Assembly: GCA_039545355.1 (NCBI GenBank)
Contig: BCJJ01000003.1
Location: forward strand, 2,129,092 to 2,193,091
DNA length: 64,000 nt
Reading direction: 5' to 3'
DNA from: Trichosporon coremiiforme
Lineage: Eukaryota; Basidiomycota; Tremellomycetes; Trichosporonales; Trichosporonaceae
This document shows, piece by piece, positions 23,106 to 33,218 of this stretch. The notes under the pieces are model-generated. The model made no database searches. It was not told the origin of the DNA and saw only the letters and a list, made by a program, of their open reading frames with translations. A program made the translations under genes and the position numbers. Each line of letters begins with the position of its first letter. The first letter of the stretch is position 1.

Positions 23106-25962
23106 ATGGGCGCAGAGCAGTCGAAGAGCAAGGGAAAAGAGCAGGAAGAGGGCCCCCTCGACTACTACGAGCTCCTCCAGGTCGACATCGAAGCTACTCC
23201 CGAGGAGATCAAGGTGCGTCTTTGCCTTCTTGCACGGTCCAAGCTGACAACAGAAATCATACAGGCGACTTGCAGTGAGTTCCCGCAGCTAGGAGAGAGC
23301 TAGTTTACTCACGCTGCAGCTTATAAATCATCCTGACAAGAACCCTGATCGAGTAGAGGAGGCCACGAAGCTCTTCGCAGACCTTCAGCAGGCTTATGAG
23401 GTGCGCTCGACGGTGTAACAATAGCTGACGGATAGATTCTAAGCGACCCGAACGTGAGCAAGAAATCCGACGATAACTAATAACAGGAACGCGCCTTCTA
23501 CGACAAGCACCGCAATGACCATATCGAGGTCAACGACGATGACCTGTACGACCATGTCCGAGCTGGTGACGCCGGCGTCAATGACCCGCGCTCGAAGTTC
23601 AACAGACGGAGAGCAGGTGACCCCGGGATCAAGCTTGACCAGCTGATGCGCTTCTTCAACCCCAAGCTGGCCCGGAAGATGGACGACACGAGCGAGGTAA
23701 ACTTACCTTCCCGATCTGAGCTGACCTGCAGGGTTTCTATTCCGTGTACCGCACGCTGTTCAACGTCCTCGCAAACGATGAGGTGCTGCACACACCTGAG
23801 GGACATGCGCCCGTGCACTACCCAAGCTTTGGCGACTCCACGACCCCTTACGCCCCTCCTCCCGGTATGACCAAGGCGGAGCGCGCGAAGACGAACTGGG
23901 CTCGCGACTTCTACACGGCGTGGGGCGAGTTCACGACGGAGAAGAAGTTCGACTGGATCGAGAAGTGGGACCTGCGTCGCGGCGAGGATAGGAACGTTCG
24001 ACGTCTGATGGAGAAGGAGAACAAGAAGATGCGGGAAGAGCACAGGAAGGAGTACATCGATACCGTCAGGGTGAGTTCTGCTTGCGGACTGCTGAACTGA
24101 CGCCAGACATTGGTCACCTTCATCCAGAACCGCGACCCGCGTTATAAGGAGTACCTGACTCAGCAGGCGAAGCGGCGCAAGGAGAAAAAGGTCGCGTCTG
24201 CTGGAGCATCTGGAACGTCAATGCCGCGAGGCACCCGCCAGGTCGACCCCGAAGCCGCTCGTCTCCGTGAAGAGGAGCGTATGCGCCAGGCCGCCCAGTT
24301 CGAGGAGCAGGACTGGCAAAAGATCAAGGAGGAGCCTCTATCCGAGGAGGAGGTTGACGAGTACGCCGAGGAGGGCGACGGCACTGGTTTGAGGATGGAC
24401 GACGGGGCCGGTGGCGAAATCTTCGAGTGTGTCGCCTGCAACAAGACCTTCCAGAGCGAGGCCAGCTGGGGCAACCACGAACGCAGCAAGAAACATAAGC
24501 AGGCCGTGTACAAACTTGCCAAGGAGATGAGGGCCGAGGCTGGCGGCTTCAGCGAGGATGATTTCGTCACGCCCGCCGAAACGCCGGCAGAGGGCGAGGA
24601 CGAGGACCTCGAAAACATCGACGACCTTGATGAGGATGACCTCGCGGCCGAGCTCGAGAAACTAGAGATGAAGGAGGCTGAGGATGAGTCGCTTGCGTGA
24701 GTTCATTGATGGATGGACCCGTGCTGACTGCTCTCAGCCAAATGATCGAGGAGGAAACGAAGAAGTCGACGACTACTACCGCTCAGCCGGCCGTGGTGCC
24801 GGGTGAGGCTGTTCCCTCCCCGGAGCCTAAGAAGAAGTACGAGAATATCTCTGACGAGGAGGATGGACCCTCGGAGGCGGAGTCCAAGGCTGCGAAGGCA
24901 CCTGAAATGTCCAAGAGGGACAAGCGACGAGCTCGCGAGGCGCGTAAGAAGGCTGAGGAGGAGGAGCGCAAGGCTGCCGCCAAGGAGGCTCGGAAGGCCG
25001 CGAAGAGGGCCGGTGGGGCTGCCCCGCCTCCGCCGCCGCCGAGCAAGAAGGAGGAGGCCGCCAGCTTCGTGCAGCCGAAACGTAAGGGTGACAAGGGCAA
25101 GGGAAAGGGCAAGAAGGTTGAGGAGAAGGTCATTACGCCTCAAGACATCGAGAAGGTCGCTGAGGAGATCAACTCCCTGAGGTCGAAGATGACCGACAAG
25201 TGGGCCGAAGACTGGACGGGCATGCTCGGCAGGGTCCAAGATGTCTTCGGTGATGTCGCTCAACTGGCTGTTCTCTGCCTCGGCCTTGGAAAGCCTTTCG
25301 GAGACCGCACTGCCAAGATTCAGCTGGCGTTCATTCTCGAATTGGCCGCAGGTCTTGGCGCCGAACCTTCGGCGATCAGGGCTTTCGACCCTGTTTTCGA
25401 GGACGGTGACGTCCAGCTCCTCAAGGTGCTGGGATGCGAGGTGATGGAGGAGAATCTGGTAAGAAGTGCGACAGAGTTCATGGCTAACTTGGCACAGCGG
25501 GGTGCGCATCCCCTTACGGACAAGCCGCATCTGGTGTACATGCCCCACTGCTCGAAACCGCTCTACGAATCATTCCTGCAGACTAACTTCTCCCCGCGTC
25601 TCGCGGAGAACCCCCGTTGCCTTCTGTTGGGTAATGACCTCGGCGATTATGTGCCTGGGTTTGTGCGGGCGACCCCCAAGGACGACGATGAAGAGCCTGC
25701 GGAGGAGTTCGTGAAGCCCAAGAAGAAGAGGAAGAACCGTGGCATGGCCCCGCCTCCTCCGGTCGACAGCGTTCTCCGTCGCCTTGTGCCGCATTTCGAC
25801 GTCTTCATGCTGTCTGATCTGCCGGAGACGAATCTCCCCGGTTTCGCTCGTGCTTTCTTGTCTACCGGCTTCCAATGGGTGCCGCTGGATAAAAGGGAGG
25901 CAGTCGATTGGACCACTCCTTTGCCGCCAGTCCAATGGCCGGAAGATGGTGAGGTGGCGTAA
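23106..25962 (+). CDS. JJJ1: Jjj1/DNAJC21-type J-protein fused to an SRR1 (Ber1-like) domain
   Basis: Nine exons: 23106-23213, 23254-23274, 23320-23400, 23436-23453, 23487-23696, 23732-24070, 24107-24696, 24738-25458 and 25498-25962, giving 850 residues. An N-terminal J domain ([16 protein letters not shown] with HPD at about 47-49) includes 21-nt and 18-nt micro-exons. The Jjj1-specific middle follows ([34 protein letters not shown]), then a C2H2 finger at about 364-390 (CVACNKTF...HERSKKH). A charged linker ([17 protein letters not shown]) leads to an SRR1 domain from about 600: [51 protein letters not shown]. Jjj1 drives Hsp70-assisted release of 60S biogenesis factors. The usual second zinc finger is replaced by the SRR1 domain. 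The reading frame between the two parts is open and uninterrupted within exon 8. Confidence 0.88.
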
Positions 25963-26376
25963 TCTGGATTCCATACTTTTTTTTTTAGAACTGCGGTGTG
26001 CTAACTGCACACCGCTACTCCCACTCTAGTTGTACTGCCTCGTCATTGTGGGTGATGCATAGATTCCACACCTTGCCTGCGCCAGACAACAGATGCACAA
26101 ACAAGACGCCCCCGAGGTGTCACCGGTACCCGTTTAAGGTTCGTTCCAGTAAGATGCCGAGACCAAGCCGCCGTGTGCCTGGCTCCGAATCGGGTCGGCG
26201 TACTCCGCAGGCTGTTTATACCCCACCCATGTGGTCAGGTGGCCAGACCTCTCCCTTTTCTCGATATCGCTCCTCACTTCCTGACGACATAATACCCTTC
26301 TAGCCATTCGTGTGAATAGCTCTTGTCAACAGCCTAAGAGACCGGCAACGCCGCCTTCCTATCCTGTTAAGCGACA
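25963..26376. other. Intergenic, Jjj1 3' UTR and transporter promoter
   Basis: A T10 tract (about 25978) follows the stop. A TATA-like GTTTATACC lies near 26213. No gene seen. Confidence 0.5.
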
Positions 26377-29300
26377 ATGGCGAACCCTTCCTCGCCCACT
26401 CCTCCACCTGCAGGCGGTAGCGATCCACCCGTGGGATCGCCCATGACGTCGAGTCGACATTCGCCTGGCCCATCGACACCAGCTATCTTGGTTTCCAGCA
26501 TCGACAACCCGGAGCGCGACCGATCCAGATCACGATCAAGAACGCGCTTCGCCGTCGGCTCGAGCCCTACGCGATCGAGATCGGCGTCTAGGCACTCACG
26601 ATCCCGAAGTTCGCTAAGGTATAGCGTCGATGAACCATCCACTCCAACTGCGAAGCCAGTCCCGTTCGCAGGCTCCGGCTTTTCCTCACCCGATCCAGCA
26701 CCAAGGACAATGCCCTCCCCAGTCGTCGACACATCTTCCTCGCCACCTCCACCTCCCCCGACACGGCATCTTAACTCGCAACAAGGTGCTGCACCTGAGC
26801 CCGCCCTCCCAGCCGGGGGCGCGACACTGGCCGTAACGGATACTGGTATTCCGATCATCAAGCCGAAAGCTATGCGTCCAGCTCGCAAAGGCTCCACATA
26901 CGAGCCTGATCCGGAAGAGAGTGACCGGGAACACGGAGACGACGACATCATCGAGCTTAAGCCCATCAAAGCGAAAGCGACCCGGGGACGCCGCATGCGA
27001 TCGCCCTCGACCGCAACAACAGGCAGCCTGGGTCAGAACCAGGGAGACACGCCTCTCGCAGACGCATTGATCAAGCCAAAGGGTCAGGTCGATGACTTCC
27101 TTGACCCTACTTTCGACGAGAAATCGGAGGGCAGTGACGATACTAAGATCGGCGCCATCAAGTCGAGGCTGAATGGGACGACCAAGAACGACACGGGATC
27201 CAACAAGTCCGACGACAGCAACGCGAAAGGTTCCGACGGAATTCTTGGTGGCGCTGCTTGGGGGGAGAAAGGCGCCCGACGACGAGCGCCCCCCGCAAAT
27301 GGTGCCGAGCGACATATCGCCTTCGATGTGGAGTCGGCCGAGGGGGTAGACGACGAGGACGAACGTGAGGATGCGGCAGGGAAGGTCAAGAAGAAGAAAA
27401 CGGGCTCATCGTGGTCTCAGTCGCCCCTGAAGAAGCCGGTCGACACGCTCCTGCACTTTATCTGGGTTCTCGTCGGCAAGCCTGAGTTCGGCTGGATTAA
27501 GCCCAAGCTTAACTGGAACGACCTGGAGCCCGCCTTCAGAGTCGGTCTCAGCGTAAGTCCCCACGGACGGGTATAGGCTGACGGCGCAGACATGGTTAGG
27601 TTTCATCCTCGTTTTGATCAAGCCCTCGGGCCAGGCCATCGGTATGGCGGCGTGTACGTTTACACTTAACCTGCTTCCGGAGCTGACAAGCAGTCCTGGT
27701 TCTGATCGTCGCTTGCATGGTGCCCCCATTCCCTCCCATCGTGCAATACCTGGAGATTGTTCTTAACTTGTTCTTCTATGTGTCCGTTGGCTGGGCTTGG
27801 GTAAGGTGTCATCCAAGTCATTCAGTGCTGACGATCAGGTTGCCTTGGGAACCTTTGTTGCCAACGCCGTCCGAGTCGACATTGACCCGGCGAAGATGCA
27901 GGCCGGCATTGAGGCGGCAGGTGGATCGATGACTAAGGCGGTGAGTGCATGCGGAAACCGGCGTATGTGATCCAAGCTGACCCCAGATCTTCAACGGGAC
28001 ATTCATCCAAGCACGCCCTTGCATCGTCTGTGCGGTATGGCTTTCGGTTGGAACAGGTATTGCGGTGAGTCACCGGTGTGATTAGATCCAAGCTGACGAG
28101 AAGCTGTGGTGGAAGCTGCGAACAGCGCCCAGTCCCGCGACGTTCCCTCTGGTCTTGACTTGCATCATGATTGACGTCGTAAGTATCGAGGGCGCAGTAG
28201 CGAGTTTGCATTGACTGACACATAGTCTCTGACCATTGTGCCGCTGTACCCTGGGCCATTCTACCAGATGGGATGGACTGTCTTCAAGCCCATCGCGATC
28301 CAGGCAGGCATTGGCTTTGTCTGCTCGATCTTCGTCTTCCCTCAATCGGTGACGCATCAGTTCCGCCGGAAGTTCGTGGGTGTGCTCAAGCCCCTCGCGC
28401 AAGGCATGGCAGAGTTGGAGGAACACTTCACCCAGGCGGCATCTCTCGTCGACGGTGGTGACGGACCAAACCACCATTCTCCCCGAGAGCCATTTCCCCC
28501 GAACGATGACAGGACGTCATTTGACAGCGATCGCAGCACAGACGAGGAGCACAAAATTCACGCCTGGGGAGACTGGTCGGCCAGCATCAGAACAACATTG
28601 CTGGGCTCCCTGGCGGGAATGCAGCCTCTCCAGGCTCAAGAGCGTTATCTGGATGTTGATATCAGCTACACTCGTCTCTCCGGCCATGATTTGAAGGACT
28701 TGTTCTACCTCTTGACCTCCATGCAGATCCGAGCGAGTGGTCTGTCGTTCTTCTTCAACCAGATTGTGAACAAGATCAGGCGCACCCATCTCGACTCGGG
28801 AGCTTTCAACGCCCATTCAACCCTCGGACTGTCGCGGGCTAACTCTGCTCAACCGTACTCTCGTCCATTGTCTCGCTCCACTAGTCGTGCGGGGTCCCGA
28901 CCTCCATCCCGAGGAATCTCCAGGCCGGCCTCTGCTCGCGACCTCCGCCGCAACTCGTCGTCGAACGAGATCCGCGAAGTCCACTCCGCAGGCGCCAAGG
29001 AGCTTCGCGATGCGCGGAATCACTCGTACCGAGACCTGAAAGATTCACGAAACCCATCAGCACGCGATCTGCGGGATCACGCTCTTGCCGACAGCACTCC
29101 TGCAACCCCGCGCAGCGGCCATGTGACACCGCACCGAGCCTCGACAGATGACATGCGGGATCACGCCAGAACACTGGCCCACAAGCTGCATCTCTTTCGC
29201 CAGAACGAGAGGCACCCCCACTCTAGCCGTCAAAGCACATCGGATCTCCACTCGTTGAGGGGCAGCACAACTGCTCTTCAGGCTCTGAAGGACCTGACGG

Positions 29301-31463
29301 GTAAGGGCAGTCACATCTCATTGCTCGACCGGCTGCGTAAGGCCCAGCAGCCCGTCGGAGTCTACGAAAGCCAACGGTACATGGACATGGAGCTCGCCGA
29401 TGACTCTGACCTGCAACCCTTGGTACGGCAGCTTGAGCTGCTCGCTGCTGGCGCACTGCCTCTGGTGAAATCTCTGAAGAAGTGCTTGAACGGGGCGGTG
29501 GCCTGGTCCCAAGCCAAGGACAAGAAGCGGTGGACGGAAGACAAGTCACTAGCCAAAAGCCTGGCCACCATGAAGATCATCCTGGCGGAGTTCAAGGAGC
29601 ACCGTGTTCGCGTGATCGACCCGTACCGCGATATGTTCGACCCGCTACACCCGACGTGGCAACGGCTCACCCCAATCCAGCACAAGGGTCTGTATTACTG
29701 CTTCGTCGCGCAGTACCATCTGATTGAATTCTCGGAGGCTGTTCTTGCCTTTATCGAGAAGGCTTTGGAGAAGGACGCCCAACGGCCGAAGAAGAAGCTG
29801 TGGCTCCCTCGTCTCATGGCGCTATTCAAGCAGTTCCGTGAGTCGGTCAAGTCAGAGGTCGACCACGCCGCGGGCGACAACGGAGAGGATGACGATCAGG
29901 AACTGGAGGAGGAGGAGCGCGAGATGTACGAGCACGAACTGGACCACCACGAACTCGGCGCGGCGGGCCGAAGGGACCCTGACTACTCTCCTTACACAAA
30001 TGTCTTCCTCGTTATCTTGAGCAAGATCACCAAGATTCCCGATCTCGTCTTCTCCAAGAGCGGTATGTACGCCGTCAAGGCGGGCATTCTCGGCTGCTTG
30101 ACTTCGCTCCCCGCGTTCTTCTCGAGCAGCGCTGGTTTCTACTACGCGAACCGTGGTATCTGGGTAAGTTTTACAGGATCGCCAGAGCAATGCTGACAGA
30201 CGCAGTGCACAATCAGTGGGTAACGACGATCCCTACTAACCCTTTCCAAGAATGCTGACCTCTACAGTGGCGCAACTGACATTGGCGGTTTACGCCGGTG
30301 ACACGTTCTCGGCATGGTTTGGTCGTCTGCAGGCAACGTTCTGGGGATGCTGCATCGGCACTGCTGTGTGGTACATCGGAAGTGGAAGTGGCAGGGGTAA
30401 CCCGTATGGACTGGCCACCATCTGTTTCTTCGTCTTCATGCTCCTGAACGGCTTCTATCGCAACTATAACCCCGGTCCGATGTTGACGCGTGTCATGACA
30501 AACGCCAGTCTGATGCTCGTCGTCGGTTATGTGAGTAGCTCCCAAGCGGTTGCCCTTGTGTTTAGCTAATCGGCAGTCGTACATGAATGGCAACATCGTG
30601 CAGACCACAAACGCGACATGGGGTTGGGACGTCGGATGGCGTCGCTTCGTCTGCGTCGTCATCGGTATTACCTGCGCCTGGGTCTTCACGTACTTCCCTC
30701 CGACATACAGCGCGCGACATGCGATCCGTTATTCGTACGCCGGAACAATCAACAAGGCTGGTCGTATCCTGTGTACGATCCTCTCCGCCGCGAACGACCC
30801 GCACGAGCAGATTGACCCCGCCTGGAATCCCGCAATCCGGAAGGAACTGGTGAAGACGCGCACCAAGATCGGTTCGCTGGGTATCCGACACAACAACGCG
30901 AAGAAAGAGTTCTCCATCCGCGGCGAGTGGCCGGAGGAGCGCTACCGTGGTCTCATGAACACGCTCATCGAGACCATGTCCCTGCTATCGCAGCTGAACC
31001 ACCTTTTGCCGCAAATGGACTGGAAGTGGCGCAAGGCGTTCCTGATGCGCACGCGCATGAACGACCCGCTCTTCCTCGGCGATGTGCTCGCCATCATCAG
31101 CATGAGCTCGACCGCACTGCGTGTCGGCAGCCCCCTGCCCCAAATCACGCCAGGACCTTTGGTCGCGAAATACGTGAGTTTTCACGAGTTGGCTACCAAA
31201 CTGACAAGCAGCACTTGAACAAATATAAAGGACTGGACGTGCCACTCGTGGATCCCGCCAAGGCTGCGTTTGAGGATGACGACATTCCGAGCGTCGTCAC
31301 GCTCGAAGTCCTCGAGTCGGAGGAGTACATGCGGTACGCCCTCGGCGTGTCGACGGCGTACGCGCTCATGTCGCGCCTGGACGCGATCATCGTCGCGTGC
31401 AAGAGTCTCCTCGGCGAGAACTACCACATCGCGAACATGAAGCTGGACGGCATGATGGTGTAA
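26377..31463 (+). CDS. BRE4 / putative aromatic-acid-exporter-like multi-pass membrane protein
   Basis: Eleven exons: 26377-27552, 27590-27653, 27694-27800, 27839-27940, 27987-28064, 28101-28178, 28226-30163, 30206-30215, 30268-30530, 30577-31173 and 31212-31463, giving 1554 residues. A disordered N-terminus of about 350 residues, rich in RSRSRS and acidic tracts, precedes the first membrane bundle (WLGFILVLIKPSG, FLVLIVACMVPPFPPIV, LEIVLNLFFYVSVGWAW). A long cytosolic region follows with a Ser/Arg-rich insert (about 800-950). The second bundle carries AQLTLAVYAGDTFSAWFGR and FWGCCIGTAVWYIGSGSG. The layout matches the fungal family with an N-terminal 6-TM ER-transporter domain, a FUSC-type domain and DUF2421, which includes yeast Bre4. 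A 10-nt exon (30206-30215) restores the conserved GIW-C-TIMAQ junction. The substrate is unknown. At exon 6 the acceptor could also be 3 nt later. Confidence 0.85.
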
Positions 31464-31768
31464 GTTACTTGAAGTCGGAAAGTATTGAGAGCTCGCCGTC
31501 GTAATCGTAATTCTATATCATAATCATCAGTAGGTGTAAGACTTGTAGCGCCATAGATAGAGCGGAGGCGCGAGCGCGGGGTTAGTTGTCGAGGAGATTG
31601 TCAGACTAGGCTGTGTAGTTCTATCCTGCAATGCATTTTTGGTTTGACCAGTTTAACCTCTGGGATCAAGTCTAAGGGATCTGATCTGATCGGGGTGGGT
31701 TGGGTTGGGCGTCCGTTTGGTTTGGGTTATTAAGCTCTCTACTCTACTCGTGGGGGCGTCCAGAGATT
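31464..31768. other. Convergent intergenic region
   Basis: 3' UTR-like, with a GGTTTGGGTTGGG-type G/T-rich stretch around 31691-31730. No gene. Confidence 0.45.
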
Positions 31769-32851
31769 TTACTTCTGGACTCGCGTGTAGATCGGGTTCT
31801 TCTTCTCGAACACCTGCGGCTCGCCTTCCGGTGATCCGGGAATGTTCTTCTTCCAGCCGAGCTTGGCGAAGACACAGTCGTTGAACTTCTTCTCGTCCTT
31901 GCGGCACGCGTGGAGGTACTGGGGCTCAGCTTACAGTGCCAAGGAAGTGAAGCAGCTCCGGAGATCGTCGTTATCCGGGCGGTGCTGCTTCTAGCTGCTC
32001 TGCGGCAGAAGAGCAAACGCCCAGTTTCTGCGGACAGCAACTCACCTGGTTGTTGTTCTCCAAACACTTCCAGTGGTTGTCGAACTCCTGGAGACAGTTC
32101 TCCCGCAGCTTCGAGATGACAGCCTGCGCGCACCGCGTGACCTTGCGGCCCTCAGCGAGACAGTGCTCGGGGTTGCGGTTCTCGTTCTTGCAGAGCATGA
32201 AGTCCTCTGTTCGGTTAGCTAAGCTTTCGCGTCGGAACAGCTGTGGGACATTGAGAGAAGACCAATGGAGACGGTGGAGGTGACCGACACCGTTCAACGC
32301 GATGTAGCGAGACAAGCTGTCTGGGAGCTTAGCCGAGAGACAAGACATTCCGGGCCGCGTCGATCACAAGGCACATCCCAGCACCGTGTCTCCGCTCAGC
32401 CCCAATGTGCAAGCAACACGCCCTCGCACACAGCAACAACACCGTACACTTTCCCACCTGAGACCAACTAAGGTCGAGCACCACTCGGCTCATGTGCACT
32501 ACTCGGCTCCAGCGACGTCGTCTCCGATCGCCGAAGGTTCCAAATAGCTAAACATGGCGCAGGTGGAAACCATGCTCGATACCCGCTAACGCTTCAACGT
32601 TGGAACCACAGCAGCTGCTGGCATGCCGTCCCGTCCGATGTCTCCGTCCTGTCTTCTCTCTATCCGCTCACAGCGTCTTTGCGAAGACACTTGCCGTTGT
32701 ACTCCTTGCAGTAGTCGCCGATGAAGAACGAGGCCGACTTGAGGGGGGCGGAGGTGGTGCCTAGCTCGTCGACATGGGGGACCGACTTGGGCATGGGGTT
32801 GGGGTCGGAGTAGGGCTGGTCATTGCGGACAGCCTCGCGGTGGGTCGACAT
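31769..32851 (-). CDS. NDUFA8: NADH:ubiquinone oxidoreductase subunit NDUFA8 (CHCH protein)
   Basis: Transcript order 32851-32695, 32206-32046 and 31918-31769, 155 residues. The protein carries four CX9C motifs: CKEYNEDFMLC, CLAEGRKVTRC, CLQEFDNHWKC and CRKDEKKFNDC. These are the disulfide pairs of this intermembrane-space accessory subunit of complex I, imported by Mia40. The first motif is assembled across intron 1, which begins with GC (G|GCAAGT) and ends CTAACCGAACAG. Only that join gives the nine-residue spacing and the fungal sequence CKEYN-(E/D)-DFMLC. This intron is 488 nt, by far the longest in the window, and intron 2 is 127 nt. Divergent from SEC8. Confidence 0.93.
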
Positions 32852-33218
32852 GTTGACTAGCCGGGCTCGGTGGTGGTGTCGGAGTCGAGGTCAGGTCTAG
32901 GACTGGTCTCAGCGAGCAGAGCAGCCTGCAATGCCATGATGGTGATAGGTCTCCGCCAGCGGCTCGCTGAACGAGGCAGGCATAATCCCGAATCACCGCC
33001 CCTCCACCCTGGTGTCCTCGGGTGATGTGGCGGGCTGCCGTCAGATCGCGTGTCGTGGCCCTGCCCTGAAGGTCCCAGGTGTTGGCGCGCGCTGAGGCGC
33101 ATGACGTTGGGTTGGTCCCAATGTGCATGCGTTCAACACCTGTCGACGACACACGACTTGCACTCACAACACTCTTCCGGTCAGCCGACGACCCCCACCG
33201 CTGAGTCCGCCAGCCACC
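32852..33218. other. Divergent promoter between NDUFA8 and SEC8
   Basis: No coding region. C-rich toward the SEC8 start on the + strand. Confidence 0.5.

Noticed and set aside
24703..25548. 281-codon antisense frame over the Jjj1-SRR1 linker
   Set aside because: Leu/Arg-rich low-complexity product complementary to the Lys/Glu-rich linker; the sense frame is conserved.
31684..31735. GGTTTGGGTTGGG-like stretch as an internal telomeric repeat
   Set aside because: Irregular G/T-rich words without a fixed repeat unit; lies in a 3' UTR region between ordinary genes.
32265..32471. 68-codon + strand frame inside the long NDUFA8 intron, as a nested gene
   Set aside because: Low-complexity Thr/Ser/Pro product, no motif and no promoter or splice support.
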